A stretch of DNA of 64,000 nt, taken from contig NZ_CP070968.1 in assembly GCF_017086445.1 (NCBI RefSeq), forward strand, positions 2,728,001 through 2,792,000, read 5' to 3'. The notes under the pieces were generated by a model. It was given only the letters and a program-made list of their open reading frames with translations, searched no databases and was not told where the DNA came from. This document shows positions 31,094-39,502 of the stretch, one piece after another. The position numbers were made by a program, and so were the translations under genes. Numbering within the stretch: position 1 is the first letter of the stretch; the number at the start of each line of letters is the position of its first letter. Source of the DNA: Brevundimonas fontaquae. GTDB lineage: Bacteria > Pseudomonadota > Alphaproteobacteria > Caulobacterales > Caulobacteraceae.

Positions 31094-32083
31094 TCAGGCT
31101 GAGGCCCGTTCCAAGGCGCGGCCCGCCGCCGCCAGTTCGCCGGCCATCACGGCCTTCAGTCGCTGTGGCGCCAGGATCTGCACCTGCTCGCCCCAGGTGA
31201 ACAGATGCCAGGCCAGTTCGCGCATGCCCGAGGCGCGGAATCGCACTATCACGCCGCCGTCCGACTGATCCTCGAACGACTGGGTCGGATGCCAGCGCCA
31301 GCCTCTGGCCTCGGCCGCGCCCTCGGGCGCGATGCGCAGCACGACGTCCTCGATCTCGTCCTGATAGATGCCGAAGGACTGGCTGGCGAAGACGCCGAGA
31401 TCGAAATCGGCGGGCGGCACGGCCATCCCCTCCTGCGGGGCGACATGGCTCATCCGGTCCAGGCGGAAGGTCTGGATGCGCCCGGTTTCACGGTCCGCGG
31501 CGACCAGATAGTTGGCCCGACCGAACATGACGCCGCAGGGCGCCACGCTGCGCCGACGCGGCTCGGCGCCCGGACGGGAATAGGTGAAGCCCAGCGGCTG
31601 CTGCGCCAGCACCGCCGCGCGAATGGCGGTCAGCATGGCCTCGTCGGCGGAGGGTCGCGGCCCGGCCTGAACCGCAATGGTCTCGGCCCGAACCAACGCC
31701 TCCAGATCGGGCGCCATCCGGTTCAGAGTGGTCGAACGCATCGCCGCCTTCAGCTTGCGCTCCAGCCCCTCCAGCGCCGTGGCGCGCGCCGGTTCGCCGG
31801 CGGCGCGCAGGGCCGTCGCGGCCTTCGACAGTTCCAGCATTTCGGTCGCCGTCGGGGCCTGTTCGAACGCCGATAGACCGCCTCGGATGCGCCAGCGTTT
31901 GGACGGCGGGTCGGAGACCTCGTCCACCTGGGGGAACAGCATCAGAACCGCGTCCCGCATCCGTTCGGCGGTGCGGCGGCCGACGCGCATGTCGCGCGCG
32001 ATCTCGTCCAGGCTCAGCCCTTCGGCGCTGGCGGCCATGCGGCGCGCCAGATCGATCACCATCGCCGCCTTGTCGTGTCTCAA
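31094..32083 (-). CDS. WYL-domain transcriptional regulator
   Basis: The 329 residues have an N-terminal winged helix (ARRMAASAEGLSLDEIARDM, RVGRRTAERMRDAV), and a WYL domain in the second half (FTYSRPGAEPRRRSVAPCGVMF, RANYLVAADRETGRIQTFRLDRM). WYL proteins bind ligands or nucleotides and control stress or defence genes, but here no such target gene is adjacent. The start is a TTG at 32083, read from an AAGAG upstream, or an ATG seven codons later. It is divergent from a small gene at 32175. Confidence 0.85.
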   Translation of the reverse strand: MRHDKAAMVIDLARRMAASAEGLSLDEIARDMRVGRRTAERMRDAVLMLFPQVDEVSDPPSKRWRIRGGLSAFEQAPTATEMLELSKAATALRAAGEPARATALEGLERKLKAAMRSTTLNRMAPDLEALVRAETIAVQAGPRPSADEAMLTAIRAAVLAQQPLGFTYSRPGAEPRRRSVAPCGVMFGRANYLVAADRETGRIQTFRLDRMSHVAPQEGMAVPPADFDLGVFASQSFGIYQDEIEDVVLRIAPEGAAEARGWRWHPTQSFEDQSDGGVIVRFRASGMRELAWHLFTWGEQVQILAPQRLKAVMAGELAAAGRALERASA

Positions 32084-32174
32084 TGCTCTTACCGATCCCT
32101 ACGTCCGTTTCTGACGCAACACTGCTTCATAACTACATCATCGACAAGAGGCCCCCGCTTCAGGAGATCATCAG

Positions 32175-32399
32175 ATGGCGCGTTTCCAACCCACCCACTC
32201 CGTCAACGCCAGCCGCTACATCATCGTCCCGTGCGAGGCCGATGGGTCGTCCGACCTCGCCGTGATCTGGGACCGTCTGGAGGAACAGGTGGTCGACGTC
32301 ATCTCGGCCGCCGCCAGCAGCCGCTATTCGGACGAGGACATGCTGTGGGACGAAGGCCGCGCCGGCGACGTGGTCCCGGAATGGCGGATGGCCGCCTGA
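32175..32399 (+). CDS. Small hypothetical protein
   Basis: The ATG at 32175 follows AGGAG at good spacing and gives 74 residues (MARFQPTHSVNASRYIIVPC ... PEWRMAA). It is acidic with two Trp residues and no signal peptide or membrane helix. The good ribosome binding site and the unusual position between WYL and acyltransferase genes support a real gene. No family is known to me. Confidence 0.55.
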   Translation: MARFQPTHSVNASRYIIVPCEADGSSDLAVIWDRLEEQVVDVISAAASSRYSDEDMLWDEGRAGDVVPEWRMAA

Positions 32400-32401
32400 A
32401 C

Positions 32402-33490
32402 TCAGGCCGCCTTCGGCTTGGTCCAGCGGTCGATCATGCGCTGGGCCGGCTGCTCGACCAGCCGGTGCGCGACGACGGCGACCGCGACGATGAAGCCGAA
32501 CATGCAGATGGCGAACAGGTCGTTCAGCCAGACAGAGCCGAAGTCGATGCGACGAATTGGGACCAGGTCCAGCTTTCTGGCCACGATCATCATCACGGTC
32601 AGGATGAACATGTGGACCATGTAGATGGCGAACGACCACCGCCCCAGGGTGACCAGAGCCGGATGGTCCAGCACGCGTGACAGCGCCCCCTCCTCGCCGG
32701 CGAAGACCCAGATCACCGCCACGAAGATCAGGGTGACGGCGACGGTGATGGGCCCCTGAGCGTAGCCGATGAACACGCAGGCCGCGACGATGGCCGCGAT
32801 CTCCAAAAGCGTCGCGGCGCCGCCCTTCAGCCGCGGAATGCGGGTCCAGAGCCCCTGGAGCAGGCAGCCCAGGAAGAAGCCATAGACCCCGCGCGGCACG
32901 GCGAAGTCATAGGTCGTGTTCATCCAGCGCCGGGCGTAGCTGAGCACCAGCACGCCGCCGACGATCGCCAGCACCAGCCCGATCCAGCGGAACCGCTTGG
33001 GCGCGATCAGCACCAACCCCGCGAAGATCAGATAGCAGGCCCATTCGGCGCTGAGCGTCCAGGCCGGCCCGTTCCAGGTCAGATAGGGATGCATATGCCA
33101 GGCCTGGATCAACGCCAGATTGGTGAAGATCGCCTCGATCGACCGGTCCCGCGTGAACGGCGGCGCGCTGTCGAAATGGAAGATCAGCCGCGCAAGCTCC
33201 AGCCCGATAAAGGCCGAGAGCATCAGCAGATGCAGCGGCCAGATCCGCCCGAAGCGCCGCACCATGAACCGTCCGGCGTCGCGCCCCGACTTCAGTCGGT
33301 TTGCATAGGCATGGGCGATGACGAAGCCCGACAGGACGAAGAAATAGTCGACGAACAGATAGGCGTGCTGAACGAAACCCCAGTCGCGCCAATGGCTCGC
33401 CACCGGCATATGGAACATGACCACCAGAACGGCGCAGACCCCGCGCAGGGAGTCCAAGGCTTCAAATCGCTGATGTCCGACCGTCTTCAC
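32402..33490 (-). CDS. Acyltransferase 3 family protein (OafA/YrhL-like)
   Basis: Multi-pass membrane acyltransferase that typically O-acetylates surface polysaccharides. The 362 residues have about ten transmembrane helices. The start (FEALDSLRGVCAVLVVMFHM) holds the R-G and H active-site signature, and YFFVLSGFVIAHAY is the family motif. The C-terminal end is cytoplasmic and basic (RLVEQPAQRMIDRWTKPKAA). No SGNH domain is fused. The acceptor is unknown and no polysaccharide cluster is nearby. Confidence 0.85.
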   Translation of the reverse strand: MKTVGHQRFEALDSLRGVCAVLVVMFHMPVASHWRDWGFVQHAYLFVDYFFVLSGFVIAHAYANRLKSGRDAGRFMVRRFGRIWPLHLLMLSAFIGLELARLIFHFDSAPPFTRDRSIEAIFTNLALIQAWHMHPYLTWNGPAWTLSAEWACYLIFAGLVLIAPKRFRWIGLVLAIVGGVLVLSYARRWMNTTYDFAVPRGVYGFFLGCLLQGLWTRIPRLKGGAATLLEIAAIVAACVFIGYAQGPITVAVTLIFVAVIWVFAGEEGALSRVLDHPALVTLGRWSFAIYMVHMFILTVMMIVARKLDLVPIRRIDFGSVWLNDLFAICMFGFIVAVAVVAHRLVEQPAQRMIDRWTKPKAA

Positions 33491-33556
33491 GAGCGCGTGA
33501 TATCGGGTCTGGAAGCTGTGCGATAGAGCCCATTTCAGGCGCGTTGGATCTGATCG

Positions 33557-33949
33557 TCAGGGCTCGGCGACGACCTTCCAACCACCTTCCAAATAGATGA
33601 AGTCAATCGAGCCCGAGACGCCTCGAGACACAGCCACGGCTTCATACAGAACGCCCGGTTCAAGAGTGCGCGCTTCAGACTTTTCGCTGAAGCCTGACGG
33701 AAGCTGGCCGTAAATAATCTGGGAACCCGGCGCGCAGACGTTCGGTGCGGCCGAGGCCTCCCAAAGACGATTGCTCGGATCTGACGCCTTCGACACCCAA
33801 AGCCTCTCAAGGCAAATTTTCGGCTGCATGATACGCGGTGCCGTGATCGCTATACGCGGTGCGGCCAGATCGCCATCTAGCCTAAGCCAAAGCTGGTAGC
33901 TGCAAGCCGTCACAGCCATCGCAAAGCCCGCGATCATAAGCAGCCGCAT
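33557..33949 (-). CDS. Hypothetical lipoprotein coupled to pntB
   Basis: The ATG at 33949 overlaps the pntB TGA stop as TGATG, so it is translated by coupling; a TTG one codon earlier is an alternative. The 130-residue protein has a lipobox (AVTACS, Cys near 16), then a domain with two more cysteines (PKICLERLW, NVCAPGSQI). No family is recognised. Whether it helps the transhydrogenase or is only transcribed with it cannot be told from sequence. Confidence 0.6.
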   Translation of the reverse strand: MRLLMIAGFAMAVTACSYQLWLRLDGDLAAPRIAITAPRIMQPKICLERLWVSKASDPSNRLWEASAAPNVCAPGSQIIYGQLPSGFSEKSEARTLEPGVLYEAVAVSRGVSGSIDFIYLEGGWKVVAEP

Positions 33950-35370
33950 CAAAGCCCCTTCACGATCCCTTCGACCATCTTCTTGGCGTCGGCGAACAGC
34001 ATCATGGTGTTGTCGCGGAAGAAGAGTTCGTTCTCCACCCCGGCATAGCCCGAGCCCATGCCGCGCTTGATGAACAAGACGGTGCCGGCCTTTTCCACGT
34101 CCAGGATCGGCATGCCGTAGATGGCGCTGGTCGGGTCGGTTTTAGCCGCAGGATTGGTCACGTCATTGGCGCCGATGACGAAGGCGACGTCGGCGGTGGC
34201 GAACTCGGCGTTGATGTCCTCCAGTTCGAACACCTCGTCATAGGGGACGTTGGCCTCGGCCAGCAGGACGTTCATATGGCCCGGCATCCGACCGGCGACG
34301 GGGTGGATGGCGTATTTCACCTCGACGCCCTCCTCCTTAAGCTTGTCGGCCATTTCGCGCAGGGCGTGCTGGGCCTGAGCCACCGCCATGCCGTAGCCGG
34401 GCACGATGATGACCTTGGACGCATTCTTCATGATGAAGGCCGCGTCCTCGGCCGAGCCCTGTTTGACCGGGAGCGTCTCTTTCGCCCCCGCCGGGCCGGC
34501 CGCCGCATCGCCGCCGCCGAAGCCGCCCAGGATCACCGAGACGAAGCTGCGGTTCATGCCCTTGCACATGATGTAGCTGAGGATCGCGCCCGACGATCCG
34601 ACCAGGGCGCCGGTGATGATCAGGGCGATGTTCTCCAGCGTGAAGCCCAGCGCCGCCGCCGCCCAGCCGGAATAGGAGTTCAGCATCGACACCACGACCG
34701 GCATGTCGGCCCCGCCGATGGGAATGATCAGGGTCGCGCCCAACACCAGCGCGATCAGGAAGACGCCCCAGAAGGCCCAGGTCGCCGCGCCGTTCGTCCC
34801 GATCAGGATGCCGATCAGGAAGACCAGCCCCAGCGCCAGGCCGACGTTGATCAGATGCCGCGCGGGCAGGATGATCGGCGCCCCGCTCATGTTGCCATTC
34901 AGTTTGGCGAAGGCGATGACCGAGCCGGTGAAGGTGATGGCCCCGATGGCGACGCCGAGGCTGAGTTCGATGATCGACAGCGTCTTGATGCCGTTTCCGT
35001 CGTCGGACAGGATTCCAAAGGCCTCGGGCGCATAGATCGCGCCGATGGCGACGAGGCAGGCGGCCATACCGACCAGGCTGTGGAAGGCTGCGACCAGTTG
35101 CGGCATGTCGGTCATGGCCACGCGTTTGGCGATCAGGGCGCCTGCCCCGCCGCCGACGATGACGCCGCCCGCGATCAGGGCCAGGGTCACGCTATCCAGC
35201 GCCCCCGTCGTGCCCAGCGTCAGAAGGGTCACCCCAATGGCCAACGCCATGCCGATCATGCCGAAGGTATTGCCCTGACGGCTGGTCTCCGGGCTGGACA
35301 AGCCCCGCAGCGACAGGATGAACAGGACGCCCGAAACCAGATAGGCCAGTGCGGCCAGCGATGCGTTCAT
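33949..35370 (-). CDS. pntB: NAD(P) transhydrogenase beta subunit
   Basis: Membrane and NADP-binding subunit of the proton-translocating transhydrogenase, which makes NADPH using the proton gradient. The ATG at 35370 gives 473 residues; a longer frame upstream is not supported. About eight transmembrane helices fill residues 1-270, and the C-terminal domain III shows KVIIVPGYGMAVAQAQHALRE, GRMPGHMNVLLAEANVPYD, DVAFVIGANDVTNPAA and SGYAGVENELFF. GAGGGG precedes the start. It is the last transhydrogenase gene in the operon. Confidence 0.96.
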   Translation of the reverse strand: MNASLAALAYLVSGVLFILSLRGLSSPETSRQGNTFGMIGMALAIGVTLLTLGTTGALDSVTLALIAGGVIVGGGAGALIAKRVAMTDMPQLVAAFHSLVGMAACLVAIGAIYAPEAFGILSDDGNGIKTLSIIELSLGVAIGAITFTGSVIAFAKLNGNMSGAPIILPARHLINVGLALGLVFLIGILIGTNGAATWAFWGVFLIALVLGATLIIPIGGADMPVVVSMLNSYSGWAAAALGFTLENIALIITGALVGSSGAILSYIMCKGMNRSFVSVILGGFGGGDAAAGPAGAKETLPVKQGSAEDAAFIMKNASKVIIVPGYGMAVAQAQHALREMADKLKEEGVEVKYAIHPVAGRMPGHMNVLLAEANVPYDEVFELEDINAEFATADVAFVIGANDVTNPAAKTDPTSAIYGMPILDVEKAGTVLFIKRGMGSGYAGVENELFFRDNTMMLFADAKKMVEGIVKGL

Positions 35371-35383
35371 CACGCCCCTCCCC

Positions 35384-35650
35384 TCAAGACGTGCGGGCCA
35401 ACCGCCAAAGGGCGGCGGCGATGAACAACGGGCCGATGAAGAACAGGGCCCATTCGAAGACACCCAGCGGCCGGTCCTGCGTCACCACGCGAACCAGAAT
35501 GGCCGAAAAGACCAGGGCGATGCCGCAGTCGTGCAACCGCTGGCGCTTGATCGGGATTTTCGTCCCGAACCAGCCGTACAGCCAAAGGCCGAAACCGATG
35601 CCGGTCGCGACCCAGGATCCGGTGATGGCGATCTGCGCGGCGTCCGTCAC
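35384..35650 (-). CDS. Small membrane protein within the pnt operon
   Basis: An 88-residue protein lies between pntAB and pntB and overlaps pntAB by 4 bases. It has two to three hydrophobic helices (ITGSWVATGIGFGLWLYGWF, CGIALVFSAILVRVV, EWALFFIGPLFIAAALWRLA) and a few positive charges. It is not a transhydrogenase domain that I recognise, and most bacterial pnt operons have no such gene. It may be an assembly or lineage-specific accessory subunit; that is an inference from its position and overlap only. Confidence 0.65.
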   Translation of the reverse strand: MTDAAQIAITGSWVATGIGFGLWLYGWFGTKIPIKRQRLHDCGIALVFSAILVRVVTQDRPLGVFEWALFFIGPLFIAAALWRLARTS

Positions 35651-35994
35651 GAAGACGCCTCGGGAGCGGCCTTGGCAGCGGGTCGCTCCTTCTTCTTGTA
35701 CATGGCCAGCATCCGCCGCGTGACCATGAAGCCGCCGAAGATGTTGACGCTGGCCAGGGTGACGGCGAGCACGCCAGCACCCTTGGCGATCCAGGCGCTG
35801 GGGCCGGTCGCGTCACCGGACACGGCCGCCGCCGCGATCAGGCCACCGACGATGATGACGCTGGAAATGGCGTTGGTCACGGCCATCAGCGGCGTGTGCA
35901 GGGCCGGCGTCACGCTCCAGACCACGTAATAGCCGACGAAGATCGCCAGCACGAAGATGGCCAGGCGGAAGACGGTGGGATCGACGTGTTCCAT
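35647..35994 (-). CDS. pntAB: NAD(P) transhydrogenase alpha subunit, membrane part
   Basis: The 115-residue protein corresponds to the C-terminal membrane part of PntA in E. coli, here a separate gene as in other alphaproteobacteria. Three helices are readable (LAIFVLAIFVGYYVVW, SSVIIVGGLIAAAAV, GVLAVTLASVNIFGGF), including the conserved NIFGGF and VTxRML residues. It overlaps pntAA by one base and the next gene by 4 bases, so all genes are coupled. Confidence 0.93.
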   Translation of the reverse strand: MEHVDPTVFRLAIFVLAIFVGYYVVWSVTPALHTPLMAVTNAISSVIIVGGLIAAAAVSGDATGPSAWIAKGAGVLAVTLASVNIFGGFMVTRRMLAMYKKKERPAAKAAPEASS

Positions 35995-37133
35995 CAGTGT
36001 GTTCCCTTCAGACCTTCATGCACCACGGCGCCGCCGTCGGTGACCACCGCCGCCTTCAGGATCTCGTCTTCGAGATCGAGCGCCAGACCGCCGTCCTTGA
36101 TCAACAGGCCGACGAAGGCGGTCAGGTTGCGGGCGTACAGGGCGCTGGCGTCGGCGGCGATGCGTCCGGGCAGGTTCGACCAGCCGACGATGGTGACGCC
36201 ATTCGCGGTGGTCACCACTTCGTTGAGCTTGGAGCCTTCGACATTGCCGCCCGCCTCGACCGCCAGATCGATGATGACTGAGCCCGGCTTCATCGAGGCG
36301 ACATGGGCGGCGGTCAGCAGCACCGGGGCGGCGCGGCCGGGGATCAGGGCCGTCGTGATGACGATGTCCTGCTTGACCACGTGACTGGCGGTCAGGTCAG
36401 CCTGTTTGGCCTGATATTCAGCCGACATGGGCTTGGCGTAGCCGCCGGCGGTCTGGGCGTTCTTGAACTCCTCGTCCTCGACGGCCAGGAATTTGGCGCC
36501 CAGGCTTTCGACCTGTTCCTTGGTCGCGGGGCGGACGTCGGTGGCGGTGACGACGGCGCCCAGGCGACGCGCGGTTGCGATGGCCTGAAGCCCGGCGACG
36601 CCCACGCCCATGATGAAGACCTTTGCCGCGGCGACCGTGCCAGCCGCCGTCATCATCATCGGGAAGCCCTTGCCATAGGCGTAAGCGGCCTCGATCACCG
36701 CGCGGTATCCGGCCAGGTTTGCCTGGGAAGACAGGACGTCCATGACCTGGGCGCGGGTGATGCGGGGCACGAACTCCATGGCGAAGGCGGTGGCGTTGGC
36801 CCCGGCCAGGGCGTCGACGGTCGCCTTGTCGCGATAGGCGTCCAGCATGGCGATGACGACGGCGCCGGGCTTCAGCGCGCTGGTTTCCTGAGCGGTGGGA
36901 CCGCGCACCTTCAGCACGATGTCGGCGCCGTCCAGCACGGCGCGGGTGTCCGGCTTCACCACCGCGCCGGCGGCGACGTAGTCGGCGTCGGGAATGGAGG
37001 AGCCAAGGCCGGTCCCGGCCTCGACCGTGACGGTCGCCCCCAGGGCGATCAGCTTCTTGACCGTCTCGGGCGTGACGGCGCAGCGCGTCTCGCCTTCGCG
37101 ACGTTCACGGGTGACGGCGATAGCGACGGCCAA
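35994..37133 (-). CDS. pntAA: NAD(P) transhydrogenase alpha subunit, NAD-binding part
   Basis: Soluble domain I, binding NAD(H). The 379 residues show RREGETRCAVTPETVKKL, the alanine-dehydrogenase-like fold, the nucleotide loop GVGVAGLQAIATARRLGAVV and the mobile loop near DIVITTALIPGRAAPVLLT. It is first in the operon; the start is at 37133. A short palindrome (37152-37164) lies just upstream and could be an operator. Confidence 0.95.
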   Translation of the reverse strand: MAVAIAVTRERREGETRCAVTPETVKKLIALGATVTVEAGTGLGSSIPDADYVAAGAVVKPDTRAVLDGADIVLKVRGPTAQETSALKPGAVVIAMLDAYRDKATVDALAGANATAFAMEFVPRITRAQVMDVLSSQANLAGYRAVIEAAYAYGKGFPMMMTAAGTVAAAKVFIMGVGVAGLQAIATARRLGAVVTATDVRPATKEQVESLGAKFLAVEDEEFKNAQTAGGYAKPMSAEYQAKQADLTASHVVKQDIVITTALIPGRAAPVLLTAAHVASMKPGSVIIDLAVEAGGNVEGSKLNEVVTTANGVTIVGWSNLPGRIAADASALYARNLTAFVGLLIKDGGLALDLEDEILKAAVVTDGGAVVHEGLKGTH

Positions 37134-37151
37134 GCGAATCCCCTCGTTCTT

Positions 37152-37164
37152 TTCGTTGAACGAA
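37152..37164. promoter_or_regulatory. Short palindrome upstream of pntAA
   Basis: TTCGTT-G-AACGAA is a perfect 6-bp inverted repeat 19-31 bases before the pntAA start. Its size and position fit a regulator-binding site. No regulator can be named. Confidence 0.3.
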
Positions 37165-37263
37165 GGTTAGGCCGTTCCGGCGCAAGCCGTCAAAGCACGG
37201 TTATGCCAAAGCTTGGCGAGGGCGCGTGATTTCAGACCGCCGCAAGGCGATCCGGCGCAAGAC

Positions 37264-37536
37264 TCAGTGCGCGGCGCCGGGCTTGGACTTCAGCGCCACG
37301 AAGCCGACGCCGCCCAGAACGACCGCGCCGATGACGGCGGCCATAAAGCTGCCGCCCGGGTGGAACCACAGGGTCAGGAACAGCAGCAGCACCGCGATGG
37401 CCAGGCTGCCCCACTTGGCCAGGTTCAGGAACAGGCGGTAGGTCGAGACCTGTTCGCGCACTTCCATATGGCCGTGCAGATAGGCTTGCGCATCGGCGTC
37501 GGCAGGTGCGTTGGCGGTGTCGTGCAGGTCGGCCAT
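37264..37536 (-). CDS. aa3-type cytochrome c oxidase subunit IV
   Basis: The small accessory subunit of alphaproteobacterial aa3 oxidases. At 90 residues it has an N-terminal soluble part (HGHMEVREQVSTYRLFLNLAKWG) and two hydrophobic helices (SLAIAVLLLFLTLWF, FMAAVIGAVVLGGVGFVAL). The VREQxSTYRLF pattern is the family mark. The other oxidase subunits are not in this window. Confidence 0.85.
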   Translation of the reverse strand: MADLHDTANAPADADAQAYLHGHMEVREQVSTYRLFLNLAKWGSLAIAVLLLFLTLWFHPGGSFMAAVIGAVVLGGVGFVALKSKPGAAH

Positions 37537-37612
37537 TCGTGGAATCCCCTCGTCGTTATCGCGGACTTACACCGAGGCGACCGCCCCGCTCAAGCCCGCA
37601 GTCATGCCTTGC

Positions 37613-39406
37613 TCAGGCCAGCGCCTCGAACTGATCGACCAGCCGCTCCAGCCTCTGACAGCCGACGCTCCAGAAGGCCGGGTCGCGCGGATCCAGACCG
37701 AACGGCTTCAACGCCTCGACGTAGGTCCGCGATCCGCCGCCGGCCAGAAGCTCGCGATAAAGCGGCGTGAAGCCGGCCGGATCGTTGCGACGCGCCTCCA
37801 TCAGCGCCGCCACCAGCAGGTCGCCGAACGCGTAGGCGTACACATAGAAGGGCGAATGGACGAAGTGGCTGACATAGGCCCACCAGTGTTCATAGCCGGG
37901 GTTGAGCTTGACCGACGGCCCCAGCGAGGCGCCCATTTCCTCAAGCCACAGTTGGTTGATCCGCTGCTGCGACACCTCGCCCCGCAGGCGCTCGTCGTGG
38001 AAGCGGGTCTCGAAGCGGTGGAAGGCGATCTGGCGCACGACGGTGTTCAATCCGTCCTCGATCCGACCGGCCAGCAGGCCGCGCTGCTCGGACTTCGGCG
38101 CGGTGGCCAGGAGGCGGTCGAAGGTCAGCCCCTCAGCAAAGATCGACGCCGTCTCGGCCAGGGTCAGGGGCGTATCGGCCAGAAGCGTGCCCTGATCGGC
38201 CGCCAGGGTCTGGTGAACGCCATGACCCAGCTCATGCGCCAGGGTCAGGACATCGCGCCGCTCGCCCATCCAGTTCAGGAAGACATAGGGGTGGCGGTCG
38301 GCGGTGACGGGGTGGGCATAGGCGCCCGACTGCTTGCCCGGCCGCGCCCGGCCGTCGATCCACGGCTTATCAAAGAAGCCGCCGGCTCGGTCGGCGAAAT
38401 CGCCGCCCAGGTCAGAGAAACTGTCCAACACGATCTCGCGCCCCTCGGTCCAGGTGAAGGCGCGCGGCGTCGTGGTTTCGATAGGCGCGTTGCGGTCCCA
38501 ATGGTCCAGGCGCGCCTTGCCCATCGCCTTGGCCTTCAGCGCATAATAGCGGTGCGACAGGCGCGGATAGGCGGCGGCGACCGCCTCAGCCATGGCGTCC
38601 ACGGCCTCGCCATCCACCTCGTTGCCCAGGTGACGGCTGTCGGCGGGACGTTTGAAACCGCGCCAGCGATCCTCCATCGCCTTGTCGGCGGCGACGGTGT
38701 TCAGCACCAGGGCCAGGGTCGGGGCGCGGGCGGCCAGCGCCTCTGACAGACCCTCGGCGGCGGCCTTGCGGTGCGCGGGCTTGGCGTCGGACAGACGGTT
38801 CAGGGCCTCGGCCAGCGTCAGTTCCTCGTGGCCCGCCTTTGCACGCAGGGCGGCCAGTTGCTCATCAAACAGGCGCGGCCATTGGGCCGTGATCGGGCCG
38901 CGCTCGGCAATGAAGGTCTCCAGTTCGGCCGAAAGCTCATGCGGCTTCATCGCCCGCACGCGCCGCAGCCAAGGCCGCCAGCGCGCCGCGCCCGCATGGG
39001 CGATCAGCGCCGCTTCCAGCGCCGCATCGTCGATCTGATTGATCTCCAGCGTCAGCCAGACGGTCGGGGTGGCGATGGCGGTGATCTTCTCGCGCACATC
39101 GGCTTCGAATCCTTGCGCCGTGGCATCGTCGCGCGCGGTCGAGGCGGATAGAAAGGCGTAGGCGCCAAGCGCGCCCAGCACATCGGACGCCTGCTCATAA
39201 AGCTGGATCGCGCGGTCCAGCGCCTCGCCCAGCGCCTGCGCGTCCTGATCCGCCGCCAGCCGCCCCTTCAGCCCGTTCAGCGCCTCGACCAGACCCCGCG
39301 CCTTTTCCAGATCGGCGGCGACCCTGGCGTCGTCGCGCGACGCATAGAGGTCGGTCAGGTCCCATAGCGGGGCTTCGGGGTTGGGCGTCTTGAAGGGAGC
39401 GTTCAT
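37613..39406 (-). CDS. pepF: Oligoendopeptidase F (M3 family)
   Basis: Zinc peptidase cleaving short peptides in the cytoplasm. The 597-residue protein has the M3 zinc motif HELGHGVHQ with a downstream ETASIFAEGLTF glutamate region. N-terminal helices (residues 1-200) form the cover domain. The C-terminal part is complete (PRDPAFWSVGCQRLERLVDQFEALA). It has no signal peptide and stands alone, divergent from the DUF4153 gene. Confidence 0.94.
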   Translation of the reverse strand: MNAPFKTPNPEAPLWDLTDLYASRDDARVAADLEKARGLVEALNGLKGRLAADQDAQALGEALDRAIQLYEQASDVLGALGAYAFLSASTARDDATAQGFEADVREKITAIATPTVWLTLEINQIDDAALEAALIAHAGAARWRPWLRRVRAMKPHELSAELETFIAERGPITAQWPRLFDEQLAALRAKAGHEELTLAEALNRLSDAKPAHRKAAAEGLSEALAARAPTLALVLNTVAADKAMEDRWRGFKRPADSRHLGNEVDGEAVDAMAEAVAAAYPRLSHRYYALKAKAMGKARLDHWDRNAPIETTTPRAFTWTEGREIVLDSFSDLGGDFADRAGGFFDKPWIDGRARPGKQSGAYAHPVTADRHPYVFLNWMGERRDVLTLAHELGHGVHQTLAADQGTLLADTPLTLAETASIFAEGLTFDRLLATAPKSEQRGLLAGRIEDGLNTVVRQIAFHRFETRFHDERLRGEVSQQRINQLWLEEMGASLGPSVKLNPGYEHWWAYVSHFVHSPFYVYAYAFGDLLVAALMEARRNDPAGFTPLYRELLAGGGSRTYVEALKPFGLDPRDPAFWSVGCQRLERLVDQFEALA

Positions 39407-39502
39407 GCCCCTGTTCTGGGGATGCGAGCCGACGGCCGCAACCGCCCCTTACGCTTTCTCGGCGTCACGGCCCGTGCAATCCTGCCTTTCGGAGACCTGT
39501 GA

